A stretch of DNA of 56,795 nt from Candidatus Competibacter sp. GTDB taxonomy: Bacteria; Pseudomonadota; Gammaproteobacteria; Competibacterales; Competibacteraceae. Position numbers and translations under genes: made by a program. The stretch is from the NCBI GenBank assembly GCA_029624815.1, contig JARSSH010000053.1, positions 1-56,795 of the forward strand, in the 5' to 3' direction. The notes under the pieces were generated by a model. It saw nothing but the letters and a program-made list of their open reading frames with translations. It had not been told where the DNA came from and searched no databases. Position 1 is the stretch's first letter, and each line of letters begins with the position of its first letter. Below are positions 16,853-25,574 of the stretch, piece by piece.

Positions 16853-17229
16853 GGATGGCAACTCGTAACTGAGGCATTGGCGCGAATGGACAACCCGGCG
16901 ATAAACCGGAGTTGGGTCATCTTAACGCCTTCAAGCGCCGCGCTCACCCTTCATCGAGCAGTCGGCGAATGATGGACCCTGCCAGCACGCTGGTTGGGAC
17001 GGCGCCGGCGCATAGGCAATCGTCCCGTTCATCGTGCGGTCTGGATCGGTCCGCGCCTTTGCGCGATCAAATCCGGCGCGGTGGCGAGCATGAAAGGGAT
17101 CGGCGTGTGATCGTCGATCTTGCTTGTCTGGTTGGGCGAGCCGATCTTCTTTATTCCCAAAAACGATTCGGCCGGCTGCGCTACAATCGTCCACAAGGCC
17201 AACGATTCCACACGTCAGCGAACTCGATC
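16853..17229. other. Divergent upstream region of the Srf-like operon
   Basis: A 377-base gap between the divergent nitronate monooxygenase gene and the SrfC-like gene. I find no convincing ORF; open frames here lack ribosome sites. TACAAT at 17182-17187, about 45 bases before the SrfC start, is a candidate -10, but no good -35 accompanies it. This region probably carries control elements for the whole downstream unit. Confidence 0.45.
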
Positions 17230-19845
17230 ATGACCGCCAACGACGCCACTCTCAGCATCGCTTGCCAGACCCTGGACCGGGTCGGGGCCGAATTCCTGAC
17301 CTGGCTGGATGACCACGCCGAGCGGGTCCGGCAGGAAAAGGCCGGATTGACCAAGGAATTCCGCCGCCTCACCGCCCAGGCCCGCCGGCTGGAGCAGGCC
17401 GTGCGCCGGCCGATGTGCGCGGGGGTGTTCGGCCCCAGCCAGTCGGGAAAGTCCTATCTGATCTCGGCCCTGGCCCGCAAGGGCACCGCGCCGTTGCTGG
17501 CCGATTTCGCCGGGCAAAAGATCGACTTTATCCGCGACATCAACCCGGAAGGTGGGCGCGAATCCACCGGCCTGGTGACTCGTTTCAGCCTGAAGCCGGG
17601 GTCCGAGGTGGCGCCGGCCGCGCCGGTGCAAATGCGGTTGCTGAGTCAGACCGATCTGGTCAAGATTCTCGGCAACACCTACTACGCCGATTGCGACCAC
17701 AGCGAGGACGAGCCGCTCGGCCAGGCCCAGTTGACCGAATTGCTGGACGGACTGGCGTCGGCGGCGCAAGCCCAGCCGGTCGATCCATTGACCGCCGAGG
17801 ACGTGTTCGACCTGCAAGCCTATTTCGAGCGCTATTTCAAGGGCTACGAGCGGGTCCGACTACTGCGTCATGGCTACTGGGAACAGACGGCGCAACTGGC
17901 GCCCCGGCTGCGGATTCAGGATCGCGCCCGGTTGTTTGGCGTGATCTGGGGCGGAGTGGATGCCTTCAGCCAGCTTTACAGCCGGCTCTACACCGGCTTG
18001 CAGGGGCTGAATTTCGCCGGCGAGGCCTGCGCCGGACTGGAGGCGCTGCTGCCACGCGAGCAAAGCCTGATCGATGTGCAGACCCTGAAAGGACTGGGCG
18101 CGGGCGGCGGCGGCGTTCTGACCCTAACCGGCGTCGGCGGCGCGCGAGTCACCCTGCCGCGCAGCGAGGTGGCGGCGCTGATCGCCGAACTGCGCATCGT
18201 GATCGCCGAGCAGCCCTGGGATTTCTTCGAACACACCGACCTGCTCGACTTTCCCGGCGCCCGCTCGCGCGAGCAGATCAAGGATCTGCCGGCCTTCCTC
18301 CAAGGCGCGGACGCCTTGCAGAGTCTGTTTCTGCGCGGCAAGGTGGCCTATCTGTTCGAACGCTACTGCGCCGAGCAGGAACTGACCAGCATGTTGTTGT
18401 GCATCGGCCCCAGCAACCAGGAAGTCAAGACCCTGCCGGAGATGGTGTACGACTGGATCGCCGGCACCCACGGCGCCACGCCGGAACAGCGGGCGCAACA
18501 GCCGACCGCGCTGTTTCTGGTGCTGACCAAGTTCGACATGGAGTTCGAGGAAAAGGCCGGCGAACGCTCGCCGGAAAGCCGCTGGATCACCCGGCTGGAA
18601 AGCTCGCTGCTCAACTTTTTCGGCAAGCAGTACCATTGGCCCCGACAGTGGGACACCGAAGGCGCGTTTCGCAACAGCTACTGGCTGCGCAATCCCAATT
18701 TCAAGGCCAAGCACATGTTCGATTACGACGAGGACGGCCGCGAGACCGGCATCCGTCCCGGCGAGCGCAAACGGATCGAAATGTTCCGCGAGGCGTTTCT
18801 GCAAGACGCCGCCGCCAGCGCCCATTTCCACGACCCGCGACAAGCCTGGGAGGCGGGCTTCGCCCTCAACGACGGCGGCGTCACCTACCTGGCCGAGAAT
18901 CTGCGCCCGCTGTGCAATCCCGAACTCAAGCGCCGGCAACTGACCGCTCAAGTGGCGCAACTGGGCGAGCAGATGATCGAGCATATCGGCCACTACTACG
19001 TCAGCGACAACCCGGAACAGGAGATGAACAAACGTCTAGCCGCCGCGCAGCAGGTCGCCGGTCGTTTGATCGACTGCGCCGGGGAGCAGCGTTTCGGTGA
19101 ACTGTTGCGCGCCCTGCAAGCCGACAGCGACGAACTGGAAGGCATCTACTACCGCATCGAGACCCGCCTGCCGGATGAGAAACAGGCGGCCGGCGCTCCG
19201 ACCATCGGCGCGGCGGTGGACACCCGGAAGATGAAATTGTTGCTGGGTTTGGGGGCGGACGCCGGGGAGCCGGTCGAAGCGCCCCGCCGGGACGACGCGG
19301 CGCTGTTCGCCCGCGAGGCGGTGGCGGAATGGATGCGCGACTTGCAGGATCTGAGCGGCAACAAAGCTCTGTGCGATTATTTCCGGGTGCCGGAAACGGT
19401 AATGGTCGAATTCGTCAAGGAGTTGATTGGCGGCGCGCAACGGCTGAAGCTGGAGGAGCGGATCGAAAAGCTGGTGCGCGACGTGACCGGTTTTCGCATG
19501 AAGTTCGAGCAAATCGTGGCGCTGCCGGCCCGGTTGACCGCCAATCTGCTCAACCGGTATGTGGATTTTCTGGGCTACGACACGCTGGCGCTGGAAGAAC
19601 GGCCGATGCTGCCGTTGGAAACCGGTCCCCGCCCCGTGTTTCCGCCGCGGGCGGTGCCGCGCGGTGGCCCGCTGTTGAGCGAACGGCCGTCCATTTACGA
19701 TCAGGACTACTACACGGACTGGATTCGTGGGTTTCTCGATCTGGTCGAACGCAACACCCGGTTCCGCGACGGCGCCGAGGTCGACATCGCCGCCAACCGG
19801 CGGCTGGGCGAATTACTGGCAAAGTTGCAATCGGTCGCGGCCTGA
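17230..19845 (+). CDS. srfC: SrfC-family protein (putative virulence-factor GTPase)
   Basis: An 871-residue P-loop protein resembling SrfC, a family annotated as putative virulence factor and without proven activity. Nucleotide-binding signs are clear: Walker A/G1 VFGPSQSGKS near residues 67-75, a G3-like DLLDFPGA (DxxG) near 336-343, and a G4-like VLTKFD near 431-436, so I read it as a GTPase, possibly dynamin-like, with a long helical C-terminal half. No signal peptide or membrane segment is visible, so it is cytoplasmic. ATG 17230 fits the family start; the open frame extends upstream but that part is low quality. It heads a run of seven co-directional genes that includes an SrfA-like protein. 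Confidence 0.78.
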   Translation: MTANDATLSIACQTLDRVGAEFLTWLDDHAERVRQEKAGLTKEFRRLTAQARRLEQAVRRPMCAGVFGPSQSGKSYLISALARKGTAPLLADFAGQKIDFIRDINPEGGRESTGLVTRFSLKPGSEVAPAAPVQMRLLSQTDLVKILGNTYYADCDHSEDEPLGQAQLTELLDGLASAAQAQPVDPLTAEDVFDLQAYFERYFKGYERVRLLRHGYWEQTAQLAPRLRIQDRARLFGVIWGGVDAFSQLYSRLYTGLQGLNFAGEACAGLEALLPREQSLIDVQTLKGLGAGGGGVLTLTGVGGARVTLPRSEVAALIAELRIVIAEQPWDFFEHTDLLDFPGARSREQIKDLPAFLQGADALQSLFLRGKVAYLFERYCAEQELTSMLLCIGPSNQEVKTLPEMVYDWIAGTHGATPEQRAQQPTALFLVLTKFDMEFEEKAGERSPESRWITRLESSLLNFFGKQYHWPRQWDTEGAFRNSYWLRNPNFKAKHMFDYDEDGRETGIRPGERKRIEMFREAFLQDAAASAHFHDPRQAWEAGFALNDGGVTYLAENLRPLCNPELKRRQLTAQVAQLGEQMIEHIGHYYVSDNPEQEMNKRLAAAQQVAGRLIDCAGEQRFGELLRALQADSDELEGIYYRIETRLPDEKQAAGAPTIGAAVDTRKMKLLLGLGADAGEPVEAPRRDDAALFAREAVAEWMRDLQDLSGNKALCDYFRVPETVMVEFVKELIGGAQRLKLEERIEKLVRDVTGFRMKFEQIVALPARLTANLLNRYVDFLGYDTLALEERPMLPLETGPRPVFPPRAVPRGGPLLSERPSIYDQDYYTDWIRGFLDLVERNTRFRDGAEVDIAANRRLGELLAKLQSVAA

Positions 19846-19953
19846 GCCGGGATTCCCGTCACCACGACGCGTGTTCCGGCCTACAATTGCTGGAAGGGGC
19901 GAGACGCCGGGCTGGTGACGCCCGCCGTCGCTCCGATTCCCTGGAGGATAATG

Positions 19954-21300
19954 ATGTCCACGCTTTCGGTTCGCGTTTCGGAGGATCCGGCCCGCCCGCT
20001 GGGGCACGCGATCGTGACCCTTGAAGGGTTGCCGCGCACGCTGGAGACTTTCGAATTCGCTTTGAGCCGCCACGGCTTTGCCGCCAACCATCTGGGCCCG
20101 GAGGGCTGGCAGGGAGCGGAATGCTGGCTGCAACCCGAAGAAGCCTGGTACGGGGGCTCGGCCCTGAAGTTCGTCGTCCATTCCGATTTGGCGTTCCAGT
20201 TGGAGAATATGCCCTACCGGTTGGCGGTGCGCGGTCAGGGTCTGGATCGATCCGCCAGCGCGACTTTTGTCTGGCCGCTGGAACTGGATATCGAGGAAGG
20301 CAGCGCCAGCGGCGAGCGTCGGGTGGTCGGTGGCACGCGGGTCGATCCGGGACCGAAAACCCGCCCGGAGCCGGCGGACGGTTCCGGATCGGCCGAACCG
20401 TCGATGCCGGAGATCAACCAAGCCGATCTGGCGATTCCCGACCTGCCGATTCCCGACATCGTTGCTGGCGCGGAGCCGACGGAGGATGCTCTACCAACGC
20501 AGGTGGTGGCGCCACGGCGACCGTCGATGTCCCGAACTTCGGCGCCGGAGCAGGAATGGTCTTCGGACGACAGCGATGCGCCTTCAAGCGTGGAAGCAAC
20601 CCGCCGGGCGCCGGGTCGCCTCATTCCTCCGACGGCGGGCATCGGCCGCCAGGCTAGCAGCGTCGGTCAGACCGCGCCGGTGTCGGCCGCGGCCCAGCCA
20701 GCGACGGTTCCGGCCGAACCCGCGGCGGTTCCCGAACCGGAGTTACCGACTCGGGTAGTACCGCCCCGGGTGGTGCCGCGATCGGAACCGCAAGCACATC
20801 CAACGGCGGCCGCAAGCACGAAACGACAGAGTGCGTCCGGCTTGCTGGTCGGGCTGTTGGGAGTGGTGGTTTTGGCTGCGGTGGCGGCACTGGCTTGGTG
20901 GTGGTTCGGCCGGCAGCCCGTTGGGCCGCCCGCGGTCGCGCCCGCTGGCATTCCCGCACCGGCTCGCGTGCCGGCCGACGATGATCCCATTAAACCCGCG
21001 CCGGAACCGGTGCCCGCGCCGGAGCCGAAGCCCGCGCCGGAGCCGAAGCCCGCGCCGGAGCCGAAGCCCGCGCCGGAGCCGAAGCCCGCGCCGGAGCCGG
21101 TTTATCGGTCAAATGCGTGGGAGCCGCAACCGGCGCCCGCACCCTCGCCGCCGCCCGTCGCGCCGGCGGCGCCACCCGCTCCCACACCGGCCCAACCCTC
21201 GGGCCGCAGCCTGGAGGAGGAGTTGAAATCGCAGTTTGATCCGACCGTACAGGAACTGGAGAAAGGACTTCGTCATCATAAACCGTCTGGATCGCGCTAG
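19954..21300 (+). CDS. Single-pass membrane protein with PAPEPK repeats, Srf-like operon
   Basis: A 448-residue protein of unrecognised family. From ATG 19954, which follows GGAGG at six bases (ATG 19951 would be too close), an N-terminal ~120-residue beta-rich domain is followed by a disordered linker containing IPDLPIPD (near 159). A transmembrane helix at ~295-318 ends in WWWFG. A periplasmic tail follows with six PAPEPK-type units and a helical end containing SLEEELKSQF. This layout, cytoplasmic domain plus linker, membrane helix near residue 300 and proline-rich periplasmic tail, is mirrored by the SrfA-like protein later in the operon, which also has VPDIPLPE and a TLEEQL segment. PAPEPK tails span the periplasm in TonB-like proteins, so an envelope-spanning role is inferred. 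Confidence 0.7.
   Translation: MSTLSVRVSEDPARPLGHAIVTLEGLPRTLETFEFALSRHGFAANHLGPEGWQGAECWLQPEEAWYGGSALKFVVHSDLAFQLENMPYRLAVRGQGLDRSASATFVWPLELDIEEGSASGERRVVGGTRVDPGPKTRPEPADGSGSAEPSMPEINQADLAIPDLPIPDIVAGAEPTEDALPTQVVAPRRPSMSRTSAPEQEWSSDDSDAPSSVEATRRAPGRLIPPTAGIGRQASSVGQTAPVSAAAQPATVPAEPAAVPEPELPTRVVPPRVVPRSEPQAHPTAAASTKRQSASGLLVGLLGVVVLAAVAALAWWWFGRQPVGPPAVAPAGIPAPARVPADDDPIKPAPEPVPAPEPKPAPEPKPAPEPKPAPEPKPAPEPVYRSNAWEPQPAPAPSPPPVAPAAPPAPTPAQPSGRSLEEELKSQFDPTVQELEKGLRHHKPSGSR
20995..21102 (+). repeat. 18-bp tandem repeat encoding PAPEPK
   Basis: Six consecutive 18-base units; the four from 21013 to 21084 are identical (cccgcgccggagccgaag), with imperfect units at each end. It encodes a charged proline-rich periplasmic spacer and could vary in copy number by slippage. 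Confidence 0.9.
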
Positions 21301-21366
21301 CGTGGAGCAGCGCACGATTCAGGCAAGTTCAACGCATCCGCAGCCATCGCCAGAGGAGCCTTTATC

Positions 21367-21723
21367 ATGAGCCGTCTTTCGATTAGTCGCTGGTCGGTAT
21401 TGCTCGGCCTGTTGGCCGGTTTGACGCGGATACCCCGCATGGCGATCTCCCAACCACCTTCTTCGTCGGGAACGACATCGTCCGAAACATCCGGCGCGGC
21501 GCGGCGCGGCCCGGGCGGCTTGCTGCTCGGTTGGATGGCGATCGCCGCCATAGCCGGCGTGACCGCCGTCGGCCTGTGGTGGTTCGGCCATCAAACGACC
21601 GGAACACCCGCCACGCGGCAGAGTGCGGCCCAGATCGCCCCGGCGCCAGGAACGCCCGCCAGCGTTCCCGTGGTTCCCGAACCGATTCCGGCCTCCGGAT
21701 CGAAACCCACCGGAACCCAATAG
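21367..21723 (+). CDS. Small membrane protein paralogous to the membrane segment of the preceding gene
   Basis: A 118-residue protein starting at ATG 21367 after AGAGGAGCC. A first hydrophobic segment (~7-20) is followed by a short Ser/Thr-rich stretch and a transmembrane helix LLLGWMAIAAIAGVTAVGLWWFG, and then a proline-rich tail. The helix and its WWFG exit resemble the LLVGLLGVVVLAAVAALAWWWFG helix of the preceding 448-residue protein (each quoted segment marks positions ~21520-21590 and ~20841-20910). It may be a partial duplicate or a partner subunit whose helix packs against the larger protein. No known family recognised. The spacing to its neighbours (66 and 84 bases) fits one transcript. 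Confidence 0.65.
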   Translation: MSRLSISRWSVLLGLLAGLTRIPRMAISQPPSSSGTTSSETSGAARRGPGGLLLGWMAIAAIAGVTAVGLWWFGHQTTGTPATRQSAAQIAPAPGTPASVPVVPEPIPASGSKPTGTQ

Positions 21724-21807
21724 GGTCGCGTCACCCAATCCATCCGGCGGCGGCGTTCGAACGCGGATAAGAGACCAATTCGTCATCAATCACTGGGAGC
21801 GTTTTTC

Positions 21808-22860
21808 ATGAACCGTCCGTTGATCGGCGCCCTGCTGTTTCTGCTGGGGCTGTCGAATTTGGTGTCGGCCACCGCCGAAGACACCAATTCCAAACAAATT
21901 GGCATGGTGACCGGCTCCAAGACCGGCACCTACATCCAATTTGGCAACGACATTGCCGGTGTCGCCAAAACCGTCGGTCTGGATATCCTGGTCAAGGATT
22001 CCCAGGGTTCGATCGACAACATCAAGCGCATCAACAGCAAGGAAAACGCTACCTTCGGTATCGTGCAATCCGACGTGCTGGGGTTCCTCAGTCGTTCGGA
22101 AAGCCCGGAAATGCGCCAGCTCGCCGGCCGATTGCGGCTGATCTTCCCGTTCTATAACGAAGAGGTGCATCTGTTCGCCAGTCAGTCGATTCGGTCGTTC
22201 GGCGATCTGGCGGGCAAACGGGTGGTGGTGGGTCAGCAGGGCAGCGGCACTTGGTTGACCGCCATGAATCTGCTGCAATTGACGGGGATCAAGCCGGCCG
22301 AATTGCTCAACCTGCCGCCGTTGCAGGGCGTGACCGCCGTGCTCAAGGGCGAGGCCGACGCCATGTTCTACGTCGCCGGCAAGCCGGTCAGCCTGTTCGC
22401 CAAGCTGGGCAGCCTGACCGACAAGCCGGAATTCGCTCCGCTGCTGGCGAACGTGCATTTCGTGCCGCTGGACGACCCACGCATGCTGCGCGAATATCAG
22501 GTGGCCGAAATCGGCCAGGGCGATTACGAGTGGACGAGCGGCGCCGTGCCGACCATCGCGGTTAAGGCGGTGTTGATGAGCTTCGATTTTTCCGGCAAGC
22601 AAAGTCCCTATTTCGCCCTGCGTTGCCAACAGTTGGCCAAGCTGGGTCAGGCCATCCGCGCCAATATCGACCAGTTCAAGCAAACCGGCCATCCCAAATG
22701 GAAAGAGGTCGACCTCAATGAAAAGGTCGGTCTCTGGCAATTGGACGGTTGTTCTCGCGGCGGCAAGGGTGGAGGCGCGAAAGTGGATCTCTCCCGCGAA
22801 TTGGAGAAGATGCTGTTGAATCAGTACGAGTGGCCCCGATATTCGATTCCGGCGGCCTGA
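21808..22860 (+). CDS. TAXI-family solute-binding protein, no cognate TRAP permease nearby
   Basis: A 350-residue periplasmic protein with an N-terminal signal peptide cleaved near VSATAED. The fold signature of TAXI (TRAP-associated extracytoplasmic immunogenic) proteins is clear: IGMVTGSKTGTYIQFGNDIA at the start, FGIVQSDVLGFL, GDLAGKRVVVGQQGSGTWLTA and GEADAMFYVAGKP. In TRAP systems these bind glutamate or other small acids for a DctM-type permease, but neither DctQ nor DctM is encoded in this window. It sits inside the Srf-like operon, 84 bases after the small membrane protein, so it may act as a sensor or structural periplasmic component. Start ATG 21808 follows GGGAGC. Confidence 0.85.
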   Translation: MNRPLIGALLFLLGLSNLVSATAEDTNSKQIGMVTGSKTGTYIQFGNDIAGVAKTVGLDILVKDSQGSIDNIKRINSKENATFGIVQSDVLGFLSRSESPEMRQLAGRLRLIFPFYNEEVHLFASQSIRSFGDLAGKRVVVGQQGSGTWLTAMNLLQLTGIKPAELLNLPPLQGVTAVLKGEADAMFYVAGKPVSLFAKLGSLTDKPEFAPLLANVHFVPLDDPRMLREYQVAEIGQGDYEWTSGAVPTIAVKAVLMSFDFSGKQSPYFALRCQQLAKLGQAIRANIDQFKQTGHPKWKEVDLNEKVGLWQLDGCSRGGKGGGAKVDLSRELEKMLLNQYEWPRYSIPAA

Positions 22861-22918
22861 AGCCGGACCCGCCGGTCGGTGGTCGGATTTCGAGAGGCGC
22901 ATGCGTGGGAGAAAGTCG

Positions 22919-23380
22919 ATGCGATTCGTTCGAGCGATCTTGACGGGGGTGTGGGTTGCCGGCGCGACTCCGGCGCTAGCCCAGGATGCGCGGCCGGACG
23001 CCCGCATGGAATTTTCGAGTTTTTCGGTAGGCTTGCTGCTCGGCTACAGCCAGGGACAGGGCACGCTGGAGTTTCGGGATCGGCAATACCGGTTTTCGGT
23101 CTCGGGACTCAAGGTGGCGACGGTGGGCATCAGCCAGGTGAGCGCGGTCGGTCAGGTCTACCGTCTGCGGGACGTGGCCGATTTTGCCGGCCAATATGTC
23201 TTGGCCGAGGGAGGGTTGACGGTGTTTCAGGGTGGCGGTCCCGCCGTGTTGCGCAACGAGCGGGGCGTGACCCTGTACCTGCAAAACGCCCAATTCGGCC
23301 TCGACCTGACGCTCGGCGGTGGGGAGTTGTCGATCATCATGTTGGACCCCGCCGACCAGCCGACCCCACCGGCCAGTTGA
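22919..23380 (+). CDS. Secreted beta-rich protein of unknown function
   Basis: A 153-residue protein with a signal peptide cleaved after ATPALAQ. The mature part is glycine-rich with many alternating hydrophobic residues (SFSVGLLLGYSQGQGTLEF, YRFSVSGLKVATVGISQV, VYRLRDVADFAGQYV), suggesting a compact beta structure in the periplasm or outer membrane. I believe this pattern recurs in a family of small secreted proteobacterial proteins but cannot name it with confidence. ATG 22919 follows GGGAGAA; an alternative ATG at 22901 would add six residues. It lies between the TAXI gene and the SrfA-like gene. Confidence 0.68.
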   Translation: MRFVRAILTGVWVAGATPALAQDARPDARMEFSSFSVGLLLGYSQGQGTLEFRDRQYRFSVSGLKVATVGISQVSAVGQVYRLRDVADFAGQYVLAEGGLTVFQGGGPAVLRNERGVTLYLQNAQFGLDLTLGGGELSIIMLDPADQPTPPAS

Positions 23381-23441
23381 ACGACCCTGTCGTTGTCGGT
23401 GCGGCGGGATAACGATCGGCGATCCCAAGGCGAATACACGC

Positions 23442-25565
23442 ATGGTGGAACAAATTCTGCTCGGCAGCAGTTCCTTTGACGGATTGCGCGAGATTGGCGG
23501 TTTCGGTCAGCCGTTGCATACCTTGTACCCACAGATCCGGACGGTGCTGGCCAGCGAACTGGAGCCGGATGCGGCCTGGCTGCTGGCCGAACCGGTGGTC
23601 GATCGGGCCAATAACCGGATCGACTGGTACACCGAAGGCAATCCCGAGGAAAAGCCGGTGGCCTTGAGCGACCTGCCCGACGAGCAGCGCCAGCCGCTCC
23701 GGGCCCGGATCGACGATCTACTCGGCCGAGGGCGGGATCTGGCGGAGCGTTACGCGAAGGCCGAGGAAATCCGTCTGAACCAACTGGGCGCGATTCTGCG
23801 GGTGGTGTTGGCCGCGCCGGCGGAGACTGGGGTGTTTCTGGTCGACGGCCGGCCGGTGCTGACCGGTTGGGGCTTCGCGCCGGATCGTCCATGGTCGGAA
23901 CCGGCGGGCTCATCGGGTTCGGCGATGGCCTCGTCGGCATCGGCCGATCCGCCCCGCGATGTGGTGGTGCCCGACATCCCCCTGCCCGAACCGGTGACCG
24001 CCGCTCCGCGGTCCATGCCACCGGTTGAATCCACCGCCGGAAGCGAATTTCCAGCGGAATCGCCGCCGCCCGCGCCACCGGGAGCGGAATCGTCGGCGCT
24101 TTCTCCGACGCCGCGGGAACCGGACTCGTCCAAGCCGCCGCCATTGCCGCCGATGCCCCAGATTCCACCACCGCCTTTCGCGGCCCTTGAAGCCATCGCG
24201 TCATCGCCACCGGTGGAGAAGCCGCCGTTTGAACCCGAATCCACTCCGGTTGCGACAGTGCTCGATCCATCGCCCGCCGGAGAACCGGAACCGATATCGC
24301 CGTTGCGCTATGTCGTGGTGGGCTCCGTGGGTTTTTGGAGTGTGTTCGTGCTCGCCGTTTTGTTAGCCTTGGGCGCGGTCGTTTTCAGCCATTGGCGGGC
24401 GTCCGCCTCGGATCGGATTGCGATGGCGCCCGCACCGTCGGACGTGGAGGATTCCAACGCTCTGGCGAACGCCCTGCGGACCGAAACGGAATTGCGCGCT
24501 CGACTCGAACGGGTGCTGGCGCGGTTGACCGAACGACGCAGCCAATGTCGGCTACCGGCCGGAGCGGATGCGCCGGCGATCACTGCAAGTGCGCAAGAGC
24601 AGGGCGGCGTGAATATGGGTGTGGCTCCACCCGCCGCGCCACGGAGCGCGGAGAGCCCGCCCCGTGACGATGCCGGGACAGTGCCGGTTGCCGGCGCGGA
24701 CGGGCGAACCCAGTTGCCGATGGCCGCGCCTGACGTGAGAACTCGTACCGCGCCCGATCGGACGGCGCCTCCAGCCGACCGCGAAATCGCGCTCACCATT
24801 TCCGGCCGGGGCGATGTCGGGCAGGAGCCGGTTGCCATGCCGGCCACTGAATCCTCGGTGGCTCAGGCCGACCCGATGAGGGGAGCGCCCAGCGATACGC
24901 TGGAAACCGCGATTGCGACGGCGCCAGCCACGCCGGGCGGCGCGCGACCTCGCAAGGTGACACCGGCCTCGACCGGTCTCGACTCGCCGGATAGCGTTCA
25001 CCCTCCTCCAGTCGCCGCCGCGCCAAACCCACCGACCGGCAAGCCGCCGCTAGCCCGAACCCTGGAAGAACAACTGAGCGGCGAATTGAACCGGCCGCCG
25101 CCGGCATCGGTCGAGCCGCCGCCCGTCAAGAGCGAGCCGACTCCCGAGGAGCGTCGGGAGTTCGATCAGCGCATGTCGGCCGCCGGCGCGACCACGGGCG
25201 AGATTACCGTCACGCTGCTGTGGAACAGCCATGGTGATCTCGATTTGGTGGTGAGTTGTCCCACTGGCCGGCGCTTGGATTACCGCAACCCCGCCGAATG
25301 CGGCGGCACCCTGGACGTGGACGCCAATACCGCCCGCGACAAGCTGCAAGACCGTCCGGTGGAAAACATGTTCTGGCCGGCCGGGAAGGCAGCGCCTGGA
25401 TCCTATCGAGTCGCTGTCCGCTACATCCCGCGCAAGGACGAGCAGGCTCCCCAAGAGACCTCGTATCAGGTACGGTTGAGTCGGGGTGGTCGGGAATCGG
25501 TGTTCAAGGGCATGATTCGCCCCGGCGCGACCGTGCCGGTAACCGGCTTTACGGTGGAGCGCTGA
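23442..25565 (+). CDS. SrfA-family-like single-pass membrane protein with C-terminal YfaP/DUF2135-like domain
   Basis: A 707-residue protein starting at ATG 23442. The N-terminal ~150 residues match my memory of SrfA-family proteins: FGQPLHTLYPQI, NNRIDWYTEGN and VFLVDGRPVLTGWGF. A proline-rich cytoplasmic linker with VPDIPLPE precedes a transmembrane helix at ~289-318, a short coiled coil with ETELRARLERVLARLTERRS, a long disordered periplasmic region, TLEEQLSGEL, and a final ~130-residue beta domain with HGDLDLVVSCPTGRRLDY and GGTLDVDANTARD that resembles YfaP/DUF2135 domains. With the SrfC-like GTPase upstream this argues for an Srf-type apparatus reaching from cytoplasm to periplasm. Its substrate and partner are unknown. 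Confidence 0.72.
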   Translation: MVEQILLGSSSFDGLREIGGFGQPLHTLYPQIRTVLASELEPDAAWLLAEPVVDRANNRIDWYTEGNPEEKPVALSDLPDEQRQPLRARIDDLLGRGRDLAERYAKAEEIRLNQLGAILRVVLAAPAETGVFLVDGRPVLTGWGFAPDRPWSEPAGSSGSAMASSASADPPRDVVVPDIPLPEPVTAAPRSMPPVESTAGSEFPAESPPPAPPGAESSALSPTPREPDSSKPPPLPPMPQIPPPPFAALEAIASSPPVEKPPFEPESTPVATVLDPSPAGEPEPISPLRYVVVGSVGFWSVFVLAVLLALGAVVFSHWRASASDRIAMAPAPSDVEDSNALANALRTETELRARLERVLARLTERRSQCRLPAGADAPAITASAQEQGGVNMGVAPPAAPRSAESPPRDDAGTVPVAGADGRTQLPMAAPDVRTRTAPDRTAPPADREIALTISGRGDVGQEPVAMPATESSVAQADPMRGAPSDTLETAIATAPATPGGARPRKVTPASTGLDSPDSVHPPPVAAAPNPPTGKPPLARTLEEQLSGELNRPPPASVEPPPVKSEPTPEERREFDQRMSAAGATTGEITVTLLWNSHGDLDLVVSCPTGRRLDYRNPAECGGTLDVDANTARDKLQDRPVENMFWPAGKAAPGSYRVAVRYIPRKDEQAPQETSYQVRLSRGGRESVFKGMIRPGATVPVTGFTVER

Positions 25566-25574
25566 GGAGAATCC

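Noticed and set aside
20995..21102. CRISPR-like repeats
   Set aside because: The repeats are contiguous without spacers and encode PAPEPK in frame.
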